A stretch of DNA of 64,000 bases from Streptococcus infantis ATCC 700779. Lineage in GTDB: Bacteria; Bacillota; Bacilli; Lactobacillales; Streptococcaceae. A program made the translations under genes and the position numbers. This document shows, piece by piece, positions 19,480 through 28,876 of the stretch. Where the stretch lies: contig NZ_GL732439.1 of NCBI RefSeq assembly GCF_000187465.1, forward strand, positions 1,386,462-1,450,461, read 5' to 3'. Under the pieces are notes generated by a model, which was not told the DNA's origin, did not search any database, and was given only the letters and a program-made list of their open reading frames with translations. Positions within the stretch are counted from its first letter, which is position 1; every line of letters starts with the position of its first letter.

Positions 19480-20142
19480 TCATCTTACGAGGGAAAATGT
19501 TTTAACCTCTTCTGCTCCTGCATTCTCTAGCATACTCTTGACACGGTTAACAGTCGCTCCTGTCGTATAAATATCATCAATCAATAGAATCTTTTTTGGA
19601 ATCCTACTGTCTTCTTTAATAAAAAACGGAAGTTCCGTGGCCAAACGCTCCGAACGATTTTTAGAAGAACTGGCTTTCTCTTCTCTTTTCCCTAATACAT
19701 CCAGATGGGAAAGTCCTGCCGCTTCTATTAGGCCTGCAACCTGATTAAAACCTCTTTTTGCATACCTCTCAGGGCTTAAGGGTATTAAAATAAAATGATA
19801 ATCCTTGTATTTTTTTAAATTCTCTTTTAAAATCATAGCAAAAACTTTTCGGAGCATATAATCACCATCAAATTTATAACGATTAAAGAAGTCTTTCATG
19901 GCTTGATTATAACTAAAAATCGCTTCATGGCTTACTTCAATCCCTTCTTTACACCAAAGTTGACAATCTTGACACGAACTTGACACTCCTTTTTTATAAC
20001 AATTTGGGCAATGTTCTTCCCCAATCATTTCAAAACTTGAGTAACAAGCTAAACAAAGTGTGCTCTCCTCCTTTTTCAAAAAAAGAAGCTCTCCAAAGGT
20101 TAGATTTTTCTTCAAATGTTGGGCACATAGTAAACAAATCAT
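19480..20142 (-). CDS. comFC: ComFC, phosphoribosyltransferase-like competence protein
   Basis: 220 residues. N-terminal Cys pairs (CLLC, CLAC, CPNC, CQDC) form zinc-binding knuckles, followed by a PRTase fold with the PRPP motif KILLIDDIYTTGAT near the end. It is needed for uptake of single-stranded DNA in transformation and works with ComFA. Start and comFA stop overlap by 4 nt. It is expected to be expressed only in competence through the ComX promoter ahead of comFA. Confidence 0.93.
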   Translation of the reverse strand: MICLLCAQHLKKNLTFGELLFLKKEESTLCLACYSSFEMIGEEHCPNCYKKGVSSSCQDCQLWCKEGIEVSHEAIFSYNQAMKDFFNRYKFDGDYMLRKVFAMILKENLKKYKDYHFILIPLSPERYAKRGFNQVAGLIEAAGLSHLDVLGKREEKASSSKNRSERLATELPFFIKEDSRIPKKILLIDDIYTTGATVNRVKSMLENAGAEEVKTFSLVR

Positions 20143-21437
20143 AGGCCTGCCTCCTTGTTCATCAGTTTAATTTCCTTTATAGCATTCTTAATCGAACGAT
20201 TTAATCCATTATGAAAGAAAATTAGATCTCCTGTAGGTCTATCCATGCTACGACCTACACGTCCTCCAATTTGAATGAGACTTGATTTTGTAAAAAGACG
20301 ATGGTTTGCTTCTACGACACAGACATCAACACAAGGGAAGGTAACTCCGCGCTCCAATATTGTTGTGCTTATCAATATGGTCAATTCCCTATCCCTAAAA
20401 GCTTGAACTTGCTCTAATCTATCTTCAGTAACTGAGGATACGAAACCAATTTTCTCATTTGGAAATTTCTCTTGTAAGATTTCCTTCAACTTCTCTCCCT
20501 TTGTAATTTCTGATGCAAATATTAGTAAGGGGTAGCCAGTTCTTCTCTGGTTTTCAACATATCTTTTTAGCTTTGGTGGTAGGCGAAACTTATCCAAACA
20601 TTTATCCAGATCAGATAGCCAAACGGGTTTTGGAATAATTAAAGGATTTCCATGGAACCGCCTTGGCAGGCTTAATCGTTTTAGCTCCCCTAAGCGAACC
20701 TTCTTATCCAACTCATCTGTAGAAGTTGCAGTGAGAAAAATTCTGAGTCCATTTTCCTTTACACAATTCTTTACAGCTTTGTAAAGCATCTTGTTGTCAA
20801 CATAGGGAAAAGCATCTACTTCATCTACTATTAGTAAATCAAAAGCGTGGTAAAACTTTAATAATTGATGAGTTGTTGCAACAACTAGTGGTGTCCGAAA
20901 GTATGGTTCAGACTCACCATGCAGTAAAGCTATTTCGCAAGCAAAGTCATTCTGCAATCGCTTATACAATTCCAAACAAACATCTATCCGTGGACTTGCT
21001 AGACAAACTGCGCCACCATCATTAATAACTTTCGCAACAACTTTATAAATCATCTCTGTCTTCCCAGCGCCAGTCACTGCATGAACTAAAGTCGGTTGCT
21101 GGTTCTCTACTGCTTGAAGTAAGCCTTCTGATACTTTCTCTTGAAATGGAGTCAATTGTCCCTTCCATTTAAGAACATCTTGTTTAGGATAATCTTCTTG
21201 AGGGAAATAATATAAGGCCTGATCACTCCTAACTCGCTTCATCAACAAACATTCTCGGCAGTAATGAGCATTAATAGGTAGAGACCATTCATCTTGAATC
21301 ATACTATCACATCGTTGACAGAAGAGTTTCCCCTTCTCTTTTCTCATGCTTGGCAGCTTCTCCGCCAGTTGTCGTTCTTCAGGGCTTAATTCTTGTTCTG
21401 TAAAAAGTCGACCAAGATAATTTGGATTTATTTTCAT
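20139..21437 (-). CDS. comFA: ComFA, DNA-uptake ATPase/helicase
   Basis: 432 residues. A four-Cys zinc finger (CQRC and CREC, about 40-65), then a superfamily 2 helicase core with Walker A HAVTGAGKTEM, DEVD box LLIVDEVDAF, TATS motif III and motif VI QIGGRVGRS. It drives single-stranded DNA across the membrane at the ComEC channel. The start at 21437 is only 7 nt after the ComX -10 element, so the mRNA would have almost no leader. A second Met at residue 30 (MRKEKG, with GGAGAA about 10 nt upstream) would still keep the zinc finger. Confidence 0.93.
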   Translation of the reverse strand: MKINPNYLGRLFTEQELSPEERQLAEKLPSMRKEKGKLFCQRCDSMIQDEWSLPINAHYCRECLLMKRVRSDQALYYFPQEDYPKQDVLKWKGQLTPFQEKVSEGLLQAVENQQPTLVHAVTGAGKTEMIYKVVAKVINDGGAVCLASPRIDVCLELYKRLQNDFACEIALLHGESEPYFRTPLVVATTHQLLKFYHAFDLLIVDEVDAFPYVDNKMLYKAVKNCVKENGLRIFLTATSTDELDKKVRLGELKRLSLPRRFHGNPLIIPKPVWLSDLDKCLDKFRLPPKLKRYVENQRRTGYPLLIFASEITKGEKLKEILQEKFPNEKIGFVSSVTEDRLEQVQAFRDRELTILISTTILERGVTFPCVDVCVVEANHRLFTKSSLIQIGGRVGRSMDRPTGDLIFFHNGLNRSIKNAIKEIKLMNKEAGL

Positions 21438-21444
21438 ACTTCTT

Positions 21445-21452
21445 TATTCGTA
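21445..21452 (-). promoter_or_regulatory. ComX (SigX) box of comFA
   Basis: A perfect TACGAATA on the minus strand, with a modest T-rich segment (GATTT) just before it. It is the competence promoter of comFA-comFC and ends 7 nt before the ATG. Confidence 0.85.
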
Positions 21453-21480
21453 AAATCTAGAACTTTAGACTATTTTTTAG

Positions 21481-21486
21481 TACAAT
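21481..21486 (+). promoter_or_regulatory. Probable -10 of yigZ
   Basis: TACAAT ends only 6 nt before the yigZ ATG, so transcription may begin at or next to the start codon. No clear ribosome site is visible in the 20 nt before the ATG. Confidence 0.4.
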
Positions 21487-21492
21487 AAAAAT

Positions 21493-22128
21493 ATGGAATT
21501 TAGAACGATAAAAGAGGACGGACAAGTCCAAGAAGAAATCAAAAAATCACGATTTATTTGTCATGCAAAACGTGTCTATAGTGAAGAAGAAGCTCGTGCC
21601 TTTATCACTGCTATCAAAAAAGAACACTATAAGGCTACTCACAACTGCTCTGCTTTTATTATCGGTGAGCGCAGTGAAATCAAGCGAACCAGTGATGATG
21701 GGGAGCCAAGTGGAACTGCTGGTGTACCTATGCTAGGAGTTCTAGAAAATCACAATTTGACCAATGTTTGTGTAGTTGTTACCAGATATTTTGGTGGTAT
21801 CAAACTGGGAGCAGGAGGTCTTATTCGCGCTTATGCAGGTAGTGTTGCCTTAGCTGTCAAAGAAATTGGAATTGTTGAAATTAAAGAACAAGCAGGAATT
21901 CAAATTCAAATGAGCTATGCTCAATATCAAGAGTATGGAAATTTTCTTAAAGAACATAATCTTATGGAACTCGAAACCAACTTTACAGATCAAGTTGACA
22001 CAATTATCTTTGTTGATAAAGAAGATAAAGAGGATACCAAAGCTGCCCTCATAGAATTTTTTAATGGGAAAGTTATCCTAACAGATCAAGGCTTACGAGA
22101 AGTTGAAGTTCCTGTAAACCTTGTGTAA
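21493..22128 (+). CDS. YigZ/IMPACT family protein
   Basis: 211 residues. N-terminal UPF0029/IMPACT domain (CHAKRVYSEEEARAFI, then SDDGEPSGTAGVPML and VTRYFGGIKLGAGGLIRAY), and a C-terminal DUF1949 domain. The family is related to eukaryotic IMPACT; its bacterial function is not settled. It is divergent from comFA across 55 nt and ends at its own terminator. Confidence 0.88.
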   Translation: MEFRTIKEDGQVQEEIKKSRFICHAKRVYSEEEARAFITAIKKEHYKATHNCSAFIIGERSEIKRTSDDGEPSGTAGVPMLGVLENHNLTNVCVVVTRYFGGIKLGAGGLIRAYAGSVALAVKEIGIVEIKEQAGIQIQMSYAQYQEYGNFLKEHNLMELETNFTDQVDTIIFVDKEDKEDTKAALIEFFNGKVILTDQGLREVEVPVNLV

Positions 22129-22194
22129 AGCACGTTTAAATATCTTCCCTCCATTTTTAGATTTACACTAACTATTTTTCTGATTGTTATAAAA

Positions 22195-22219
22195 AAATCC
22201 TATCGCTTCGATAGGATTT
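22195..22219 (+). terminator. Terminator of yigZ
   Basis: AAATCCTATCG pairs with CGATAGGATTT around loop CTT, followed by CTATATTTT. Confidence 0.75.
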
Positions 22220-22225
22220 CTATAT

Positions 22226-22254
22226 TTTACAAAAGTCAAAGTTAGCGTTATACT
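22226..22254 (+). promoter_or_regulatory. Promoter of cysK
   Basis: -35 TTTACA (22226-22231), 17-nt spacer, -10 TATACT (22249-22254). It is 29 nt before the cysK ATG. Confidence 0.6.
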
Positions 22255-22283
22255 AGAAGCATCTTATATAAAGAGGTGCTAAC

Positions 22284-23210
22284 ATGGCTATTTATAACAA
22301 TATCACAGAACTTATCGGAAAAACACCGATTGTTAAATTGAATAACATTGTACCAGAAGGTGCAGCAGACGTTTACGTAAAACTAGAAGCTTTTAACCCA
22401 GGTTCATCCGTTAAAGACCGCATCGCTCTTAGTATGATTGAAAAAGCAGAACAAGAGGGTAAATTGAAACCAGGCTCTACAATTGTTGAAGCAACAAGTG
22501 GGAATACTGGTATCGGTCTTTCATGGGTTGGCGCTGCTAAAGGTTATAAAGTTGTCATCGTTATGCCTGAAACAATGAGTGTTGAACGCCGTAAGATCAT
22601 CCAAGCTTATGGTGCTGAACTAGTCCTCACTCCCGGTAGTGAAGGAATGAAAGGTGCGATTGCAAAAGCGCAAGAAATTGCTGCTGAACGCGATGGTTTC
22701 CTACCATTACAGTTTAATAACCAAGCTAACCCAGAAGTTCACGAAAGAACAACAGGAGCTGAAATTCTAGCTGATTTCGGTGCTGATGGTTTAGATGCCT
22801 TTGTTGCTGGTGTTGGTACTGGAGGAACTATTTCAGGTGTTTCTCATGCTCTTAAAACTGCTAACTCAAACATTCAAGTTTTTGCAGTTGAGGCAGACGA
22901 GTCAGCAATCTTATCAGGTGAAAAACCAGGACCTCACAAAATTCAAGGTATCTCTGCAGGATTCATCCCAGAAACACTTGATACAGAAGCTTATGATGGT
23001 ATCGTTCGCGTGACATCAGACAATGCTCTTGCACTTGGTCGCGAAATTGGTGGAAAAGAAGGCTTCTTGGTAGGTATTTCTTCTGCCGCAGCTATCTATG
23101 CAGCAATCGAAGTTGCTAAAAAACTTGGGGCAGGTAAAAAAGTCCTTGCGCTTGCACCAGATAACGGAGAACGTTACCTATCTACAGCGCTCTATGAGTT
23201 CGAAGTATAG
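22284..23210 (+). CDS. cysK: Cysteine synthase A
   Basis: 308 residues. A PLP-dependent O-acetylserine sulfhydrylase that makes cysteine from O-acetylserine and sulfide. The PLP-lysine motif NPGSSVKDR, the substrate loop [13 protein letters not shown] and the phosphate-binding GTGGTISG are intact. It is a single-gene unit with a promoter and a terminator. The homologue at the same place in S. pneumoniae is SP_2210. Confidence 0.95.
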   Translation: MAIYNNITELIGKTPIVKLNNIVPEGAADVYVKLEAFNPGSSVKDRIALSMIEKAEQEGKLKPGSTIVEATSGNTGIGLSWVGAAKGYKVVIVMPETMSVERRKIIQAYGAELVLTPGSEGMKGAIAKAQEIAAERDGFLPLQFNNQANPEVHERTTGAEILADFGADGLDAFVAGVGTGGTISGVSHALKTANSNIQVFAVEADESAILSGEKPGPHKIQGISAGFIPETLDTEAYDGIVRVTSDNALALGREIGGKEGFLVGISSAAAIYAAIEVAKKLGAGKKVLALAPDNGERYLSTALYEFEV

Positions 23211-23224
23211 TCTCTTAAATACAC

Positions 23225-23256
23225 AAAGCCCTTTAACAAGGGCTTTTTAATTTTTT
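23225..23256 (+). terminator. Terminator of cysK
   Basis: AAAGCCCTT (23225-23233) pairs with AAGGGCTTT (23238-23246) around TAAC, followed by a T-run. Confidence 0.8.
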
Positions 23257-23272
23257 TTATAAAGTTTTTCTA

Positions 23273-23303
23273 TATGAAAAAGGAAGCAAAGCTGCTTCCT
23301 CTT
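23273..23303 (-). terminator. Terminator of rpsB-tsf
   Basis: AGGAAGCA (23281-23288) and TGCTTCCT (23293-23300) form the stem; on the minus strand it is followed by TTTTTC. Confidence 0.75.
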
Positions 23304-23310
23304 TTTATTA

Positions 23311-24351
23311 TTAGTTATTCAAAGCTGCTGCCATTGTAGCTGCAACTTCAGCTTCAAAGTCATTTGCAGCTTTTTCGATACCTTCACCAACTTCAAAGCG
23401 AGCGAACTCAACTACTGAAGCGTTAACTGATTCAAGGTATGCTTCAACTGTCTTGCTGTCATCCATGATGTAGACTTGTGCAAGAAGTGTGTATGCTTGG
23501 TCAACTTTAGTGTTGTCAAGCATGAAGCGATCCATTTTACCTGGAATGATTTTATCCCAGATTTTTTCTGGTTTACCTTCTGCAGCCAATTCTGCTTTAA
23601 TGTCAGCTTCAGCTTGAGCGATAACTTCATCAGTTAATTGTGCTTTTGATCCATACTTCAAGTGTGGAAGAGCTGGTTTGTTAACCATTGCACGGCTTTC
23701 GTTATCTTGGTCGATTACGTGGTTCAATTGAGCCAACTCATCTTTAACAAATTGCTCATCCAATTCTTTGTATGAAAGAACTGTTGGTTTCATCGCAGCA
23801 ATATGCATTGAGATTTGTTTAGCAAGTGCTTCGTCTCCACCTTCGATTACAGAGATAACACCGATACGTCCACCGTTGTGTTGGTAAGCACCGAAGTGTT
23901 GTGCATCTGTTTTTTCAATCAAAGCAAAGCGACGGAATGAGATTTTTTCTCCGATAGTCGCTGTTGCAGACACATAAGCTGCTTCAAGAGTTTCACCTGA
24001 AGGCATTGTCAAAGCAAGAGCTTCTTCGTTGTTAGCTGGTTTTCCTTCAGCGATTACTTTTGCAGTTGCATTTACCAATTCAACGAATTGAGCGTTTTTC
24101 GCAACGAAGTCAGTTTCAGCATTTACTTCAACTACTGCTGCAACGTTACCGTTAACATAAACACCAGTCAAACCTTCAGCAGCAACACGGTCAGCTTTCT
24201 TAGCTGCCTTAGCCATACCTTTTTCACGAAGCAATTCGATTGCTTTTTCGATGTCACCGTCAGTTTCTACAAGTGCCTTTTTAGCGTCCATAACACCAGC
24301 ACCAGATTTTTCACGCAACTCTTTAACAAGTTTAGCTGTAATTTCTGCCAT
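23311..24351 (-). CDS. tsf: Elongation factor Ts
   Basis: 346 residues. N-terminal UBA-like domain (opening [21 protein letters not shown], with VMDAKKAL) and two EF-Ts dimerisation domains (ETDFVAKN motif). It recycles EF-Tu by GDP release. It is co-transcribed with rpsB upstream; a GC-rich hairpin lies in the 78-nt gap. Confidence 0.97.
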   Translation of the reverse strand: MAEITAKLVKELREKSGAGVMDAKKALVETDGDIEKAIELLREKGMAKAAKKADRVAAEGLTGVYVNGNVAAVVEVNAETDFVAKNAQFVELVNATAKVIAEGKPANNEEALALTMPSGETLEAAYVSATATIGEKISFRRFALIEKTDAQHFGAYQHNGGRIGVISVIEGGDEALAKQISMHIAAMKPTVLSYKELDEQFVKDELAQLNHVIDQDNESRAMVNKPALPHLKYGSKAQLTDEVIAQAEADIKAELAAEGKPEKIWDKIIPGKMDRFMLDNTKVDQAYTLLAQVYIMDDSKTVEAYLESVNASVVEFARFEVGEGIEKAANDFEAEVAATMAAALNN

Positions 24352-24366
24352 TTTGATTCTCCTATA

Positions 24367-24408
24367 TTTTTTAAAAATAGGAGAGCCGGGCTAAGCCCCG
24401 CCCTCCTA
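24367..24408 (-). terminator. Partial terminator (attenuator) between rpsB and tsf
   Basis: On the minus strand a GC-rich stem (GGAGGGCGGGGCT with AGCCCGGCTCTCC, one mismatch and one G-U) is followed by TATTTTT. Such a hairpin would lower tsf relative to rpsB or stabilise the rpsB message end. Confidence 0.6.
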
Positions 24409-24429
24409 GGTAATTACTATTTATACGAA

Positions 24430-25212
24430 TTAAGCGTTGTCGCCTTCAACAACTTCAACGATTTCTTCGATTGAGTCTGCTTGAGCTTCTGAAGCTGCAA
24501 ATTCTGCTTCAACTGCTGCTACAGCATCTTCACCTTGGCGACCTTCGATGATAGCGTCTGCCAATTTAGCTGTGATCAACTTAACTGCGCGGATAGCGTC
24601 ATCGTTAGCTGGGATGATTACATCGATATCATCTGGATCAGTGTTTGTGTCAACCATCGCTACAACTGGGATACCCAATTTTTTAGCTTCTTTAACAGCG
24701 ATTTGCTCTTTATGTGGGTCAACTACGTACATTACATCTGGGATGCGAGGCATGTCTTCGATACCACCCAAGAATTTTTCAAGACGAGCGCGTTGTTTGT
24801 TAAGAAGTGCAACTTCTTTCTTAGGAAGAACGTCGAAGATTCCTTCTTCTTCCATGCGTTTGATTTCTTTCAAACGAGCGATACGTTTTTGGATTGTTCC
24901 CCAGTTAGTAAGGGTACCACCCAACCAACGGTGGTTGATGTAGTATTGACCTGAACGTTCTGCTTCTTCTTTAACAGCGTCAGCAGCTTGTTTCTTAGTA
25001 CCAACAAACAATACAACTGCATCGTTAGCTGCTGCATCACGCATAAAGTCGTATGCTTGGTCAGCGTATTTTACAGTTTGTTGCAAGTCGATAACGTGGA
25101 TTCCGTTACGCTCAGTGAAGATGTACTTAGCCATCTTAGGGTTCCAGCGACGAGTTTGGTGACCAAAGTGTACACCAGCCTCAAGAAGTTGTTTCATTGA
25201 AATTACTGCCAT
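24430..25212 (-). CDS. rpsB: 30S ribosomal protein S2
   Basis: 260 residues from [25 protein letters not shown], preceded by AAAGGAGAAATACTC. The S2 signatures ([12 protein letters not shown], and [11 protein letters not shown]) are intact; the C-terminus is acidic. A 288-codon upstream extension is possible in frame but lacks a ribosome site. First gene of rpsB-tsf. Confidence 0.97.
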   Translation of the reverse strand: MAVISMKQLLEAGVHFGHQTRRWNPKMAKYIFTERNGIHVIDLQQTVKYADQAYDFMRDAAANDAVVLFVGTKKQAADAVKEEAERSGQYYINHRWLGGTLTNWGTIQKRIARLKEIKRMEEEGIFDVLPKKEVALLNKQRARLEKFLGGIEDMPRIPDVMYVVDPHKEQIAVKEAKKLGIPVVAMVDTNTDPDDIDVIIPANDDAIRAVKLITAKLADAIIEGRQGEDAVAAVEAEFAASEAQADSIEEIVEVVEGDNA

Positions 25213-25357
25213 GAGTATTTCTCCTTTTTTGTTTTTTCCTCTTCTCGATTTCAGCTTGCAAAACAACCTTAAGGCAACAGTTTCACAATTCATCAAGAAT
25301 GAGTATTATCGTTCACACGACAAAGTTCATTTTACCACAATTTCTCAATATTATCAA
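25213..25357 (-). promoter_or_regulatory. Promoter and leader of rpsB
   Basis: -35 TTGATA (25352-25357) and -10 TAAAAT (25329-25334) with a 17-nt spacer on the minus strand. The resulting leader is about 110 nt, long enough for ribosomal-protein autoregulation, but I do not recognise a defined S2-binding structure. Confidence 0.6.
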
Positions 25358-25400
25358 GCTATTTTGATGGTTTTTTAGCAGAACTTCTCAATTTAAAGAC

Positions 25401-25430
25401 AAGAAAAGAGACTCGGAAAGAGTCTCAATT
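25401..25430 (-). terminator. Terminator of pcsB
   Basis: GAGACTC (25408-25414) pairs with GAGTCTC (25420-25426); minus-strand tail TTTTCTT. Confidence 0.75.
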
Positions 25431-25436
25431 TTTTCA

Positions 25437-26645
25437 TTAGTTTGGATAGATGTAAGTAACATAACCTTCAGAAGTTGTAGTTGGGTTGAACCATCCACGT
25501 TTGTTACCGATTGTACGATCTCCACCGTAGTTAGATTCTGATACTTGGATACTTGATGATGATGAAACAGCTGTAACAACCGCTACGTGTCCATAGCCAC
25601 CATCATTCCAACATGCAATCGCACCAACTTGTGGTTGAGAACCAGTACGGAAACCTGCTGCAGCTGCACTTGTTGCCCACTGCGCTCCGTTACCCCAGTA
25701 ATCTCCAGCCCAAGGTGCCAATGTTTTAGCTCCCCATGTACATTCACCTGTTGGATAACTTGAAGCGTTTGTACTATATGTAGGACGTTGGCTTACAGGA
25801 GTTGGTGCAGGTGTGTAACTCGAGTCATCATCTGATGAAGATGAAGAACTTGAAGCTGCTTGTACTTGTGCTGCAAATGTTGTGTTTGCTGAAGCTGCAA
25901 CTGTTTGTTGTTGACTTGTTTGTTGAGCTTTGTAAGCCGCTTCTGCTTCTGCCGCTGCTTTCGCTTCTGCCTCAGCTGCCGCCTTTTGCTCTAGCAAGGT
26001 AGCTTTTTCACCTTCTGCAGTAGCTTTTTCTGCTGCAAGATTCAACTCAGCCACTTTCAATTCAGCTTGTTTTGTTGTCAAAGCTTGGGCGTCATCTGCA
26101 AGTGTTTGTTGGTTAGCAATAACTGTGTTGATTGCTTCATTATTAGCAACTTGTTTCTCAGCAATAGCTTTTTTATCTTCTTTTTGTTGTTGCAACATTT
26201 TGTTGTTAGCTGATACAATTTCACTCATTGCTGCTACACGAGAAATAGCTTCTGTGATTGAGTTAGAGTTAATAATTGTATTAATGTAGCTTGTAGCAGT
26301 TCCGTTAGTTTGTGCACTACGAGCTTGGTTTTCAAGCGATTCATTACGAGCTACGATATTTTTTGAAAGCTCTGTGATTTCACCTTCAAGTTTTTTAGAT
26401 TCTTCTTGAAGATTTTCATTCTCAGTTTGCAACTTTTCTTGTTCTGTTTGAATAGCTGTAACTTGAGTTTGAATCTCATCAACTTGTTTTTGAGCTTCCT
26501 TTTGTTGCGTTGTCAACTCACTAATTTTGCTATCTTGAGCTGCAATTTTTTCATCTGTTGTGTTAGCTTTAACACTTGACAGAACAGCTCCTTGTGAAAC
26601 CAATACTGTACTTAACAAAAGTGATGCTAGAATTTTTTTCTTCAT
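25437..26645 (-). CDS. pcsB: PcsB, cell-division peptidoglycan hydrolase
   Basis: 402 residues. Signal peptide (about 1-28, SVKANT), a long coiled coil (about 35-250) ending in an Ala/Glu/Lys-rich segment, a Ser-rich linker (about 255-290), and a C-terminal CHAP domain with Cys in [11 protein letters not shown] and His in GGYGHVAVV. PcsB works with FtsEX to split septal peptidoglycan and is essential or nearly so in pneumococcus. It is a single gene controlled by WalRK; a WalR box lies upstream. Confidence 0.94.
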   Translation of the reverse strand: MKKKILASLLLSTVLVSQGAVLSSVKANTTDEKIAAQDSKISELTTQQKEAQKQVDEIQTQVTAIQTEQEKLQTENENLQEESKKLEGEITELSKNIVARNESLENQARSAQTNGTATSYINTIINSNSITEAISRVAAMSEIVSANNKMLQQQKEDKKAIAEKQVANNEAINTVIANQQTLADDAQALTTKQAELKVAELNLAAEKATAEGEKATLLEQKAAAEAEAKAAAEAEAAYKAQQTSQQQTVAASANTTFAAQVQAASSSSSSSDDDSSYTPAPTPVSQRPTYSTNASSYPTGECTWGAKTLAPWAGDYWGNGAQWATSAAAAGFRTGSQPQVGAIACWNDGGYGHVAVVTAVSSSSSIQVSESNYGGDRTIGNKRGWFNPTTTSEGYVTYIYPN

Positions 26646-26686
26646 AAGTGTAAATACTCCTTCTTTAAAAAGACATTACTAGTATA

Positions 26687-26718
26687 TCAAAAAAAGGCCT
26701 AATAAATATTACGCCTTT
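26687..26718 (-). terminator. Terminator of the mreCD operon
   Basis: Arms 26693-26704 and 26707-26718 (AAAGGC-C-TAATA with TATTA-C-GCCTTT, one mismatch) are followed on the minus strand by seven T. It lies 20 nt after mreD. Its left arm on the minus strand contains half of the pcsB WalR box. Confidence 0.7.
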
Positions 26719-26724
26719 ATTACA
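26708..26724 (-). promoter_or_regulatory. WalR (VicR) box of pcsB
   Basis: On the minus strand TGTAAT-AAAGG-CGTAAT, one change from the TGTWAH-N5-TGTWAH direct repeat. The -10 TATACT (26681-26686) follows at a suitable distance. It should place pcsB under the essential WalRK system. Confidence 0.75.
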
Positions 26725-26738
26725 GTTTTGTTTCTTTC

Positions 26739-27233
26739 TTATAGATATATTTTTTCAAAAATATATTGGAAAACTAACATCCATATAAAATTCAATATCA
26801 TAGTAGGACCCAGACTATAAACTATAAAAACAGGTAGATTTTCTGAAGTCAATCCTACCACATGTGCTAGAATAAAGCTACCAAATTCAAATGTAAAAGT
26901 CATCATTAAAATAGCTAATAATCTTGTCCATCTATTTAACAAAATAACAGAGTTGCTTTTATATACGATTGCTCCAATAATCACAAAAAGAAGACTGGCT
27001 ATCCCTATCAGATGGAAGAAATAGATGTCGTATATAAGTCCTAGAACCAAGCAATAGGCCAAAAACAGATATTCTGATACTTCGATTGTCTCGAATAGTA
27101 AGAAGATGAAGATGAAGTGGCTTACTATTTGAAAATGCGGGAAAAAGCTATTTACAAATTGTCCTAAGTGGCTATCTATTAAAATGATTACGGGCAAGAG
27201 CAAAAACATCCCTATTTGCTTAAAAAGTCTCAT
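26739..27233 (-). CDS. mreD: Rod-shape/peripheral wall synthesis protein MreD
   Basis: 164 residues with five or six hydrophobic segments covering nearly the whole length. Its position directly after mreC, with a 4-nt overlap, identifies it. MreC and MreD guide peripheral peptidoglycan synthesis in ovococci, which lack MreB. It is the last gene of the long envelope operon. Confidence 0.88.
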   Translation of the reverse strand: MRLFKQIGMFLLLPVIILIDSHLGQFVNSFFPHFQIVSHFIFIFLLFETIEVSEYLFLAYCLVLGLIYDIYFFHLIGIASLLFVIIGAIVYKSNSVILLNRWTRLLAILMMTFTFEFGSFILAHVVGLTSENLPVFIVYSLGPTMILNFIWMLVFQYIFEKIYL

Positions 27234-28051
27234 GATGGATTCCCCACTATCTCTACGACTTTAAGATTCATTGGATCAGCATGCATTTTGACCATAACTT
27301 CTCTTGTCAGATAATCATTAGTAGGGGTCACAGATACGACTTCTCCTACAGGAATGTCTGTAGTATTGAAGTTCCCCAAACCTCCAGTTACCACTTTATC
27401 ACCTTGACTAATATCTCCACTATTATTTAGCTGGCTAATTTTCAACAGTTCCTTTTCCTTGTCATAGCCAACGATAATACCATAAATACTATTAGACCCA
27501 TGCTGGATTTTAACAGAAATCTTCTCTGTATTTTCAGCATTCGTTAATAAATTGACCACAGTTGAGTTGTCTTCTACGTTTTCAACGCTTCCAACCAATC
27601 CTCCACCAGAAACAACAAGCATACTAGTTGTTACACCTTGTTGCGAACCAACATTAACTGTTAATTCTTGTTTCCAAGTCGCCGGAGTTCTCATGATAAC
27701 ATCCGTAGCAATTAGCTTAGTCGCATTCAATTTTGACTTCATATCTAGTAATTGACGCAGTTGTTCATTTTCTTCTTTTAAGCGATCTGCTTCATTCTTT
27801 TCCTTTTCCATTTGATAGAATTCTTTTTTGAGAGTTTCATTCTCATTGTAAGCTCTCGTCAAATTTCCTAAATCTGACTTTGTAGATTCTAACCATTGAA
27901 ATGGTTTTTGCACAATTCTATCTATCAGAGAAATGCCATCTCCAGCTTTTGTCACAACTGTACTTGATTGTGTCGTCACTAAAAAAACAGAAACTACTAG
28001 TATAACGACAAATAGAACAATGATATATTTTGATTTTTTAAAACGATTCAT
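27230..28051 (-). CDS. mreC: Cell-shape protein MreC
   Basis: 273 residues. One N-terminal membrane anchor (about 8-26), a coiled coil (about 60-105, ending ENEQLRQLLDM), and an extracellular beta-rich MreC domain (motifs NVGSQQGVTTSMLVVSGGG and GDKVVTGGLG). Binds penicillin-binding proteins at the division site with MreD. It follows ecfT after 30 nt. Confidence 0.94.
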   Translation of the reverse strand: MNRFKKSKYIIVLFVVILVVSVFLVTTQSSTVVTKAGDGISLIDRIVQKPFQWLESTKSDLGNLTRAYNENETLKKEFYQMEKEKNEADRLKEENEQLRQLLDMKSKLNATKLIATDVIMRTPATWKQELTVNVGSQQGVTTSMLVVSGGGLVGSVENVEDNSTVVNLLTNAENTEKISVKIQHGSNSIYGIIVGYDKEKELLKISQLNNSGDISQGDKVVTGGLGNFNTTDIPVGEVVSVTPTNDYLTREVMVKMHADPMNLKVVEIVGNPS

Positions 28052-28081
28052 ACCTCTACCCTATCTCATTCTATCTTCTCT

Positions 28082-28876
28082 TTAGGATTTCAACAAAAAT
28101 AGAATCAAACCCAACACACATACAAGGAGTAAGGCCACACTATCTTTATTCATCCAATTCAACTGCCGGTACTGACTGCGTCCGTTACCACCTTGATATC
28201 CTCTAGCCTCCATGGCTGTAGCAAGAGAATCCGCTCGTTTCAAACTCGTAGCGAATAAAGGAATCAAAATAGGAATCATAGCCTTAACTTTTTGGATTAT
28301 ATTCCCTTCTCCAAAATCAACACCACGCGCCTTTTGAGCGTTCATAATTCGAATCGTATCATCCATTAAGGTTGGTACAAAACGTAAACTCATAGACAAC
28401 ATGAGCCCGATTTCATGAACAGGAACCTTAAATCTTTTCAAGGGTCCAAGCAAGGACTCAACTGCTGTAGCCAGGCTTAATGGCATGGTTGTCAAGGTAA
28501 GCAAAGTTGAGAAAAAGATAATCAACACAAAGCGGCAAAAAATGATTCCCGCCTGCTCAATGCCATGACTCGTGATTTTAATAAACCCCATCTCGAACAA
28601 GACATCTCCACCAGAGATAAAGAAAAGTTGAAAAAGGGTTGTAAAAGCAATCAGAAAAAACATAGACCGCAAACCTTTTATGAAAAAGGATAAGGGAACC
28701 TCAGATAAGGCTACAAATATACCTGTTACAACGAAAAGGATCACATTAGTTATTGGATTATTGGCCCAAAAAACGATCATAATCAATAAAATCATTGCCA
28801 CTAACTTACTACGAGGATCCAAACGATGAACAATCGAATTTCCTGGTATGTAACGACCTAAAATCATGTTATCCAT
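28082..28876 (-). CDS. ecfT: ECF transporter transmembrane protein EcfT
   Basis: 264 residues with about five or six hydrophobic segments. Two Ala-Arg-Gly coupling motifs are visible (NAQKARGVD and TAMEARGYQ), which link to the ATPases. It pairs with EcfA1/EcfA2 and with vitamin-binding S components encoded elsewhere. Overlaps the ecfA2 stop by 8 nt. Confidence 0.94.
   Translation of the reverse strand: MDNMILGRYIPGNSIVHRLDPRSKLVAMILLIMIVFWANNPITNVILFVVTGIFVALSEVPLSFFIKGLRSMFFLIAFTTLFQLFFISGGDVLFEMGFIKITSHGIEQAGIIFCRFVLIIFFSTLLTLTTMPLSLATAVESLLGPLKRFKVPVHEIGLMLSMSLRFVPTLMDDTIRIMNAQKARGVDFGEGNIIQKVKAMIPILIPLFATSLKRADSLATAMEARGYQGGNGRSQYRQLNWMNKDSVALLLVCVLGLILFLLKS

Noticed and set aside
25213..25328. 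Defined S2 autoregulatory RNA
   Set aside because: The leader is long enough, but I could not fold a structure I recognise; reported only as a leader.
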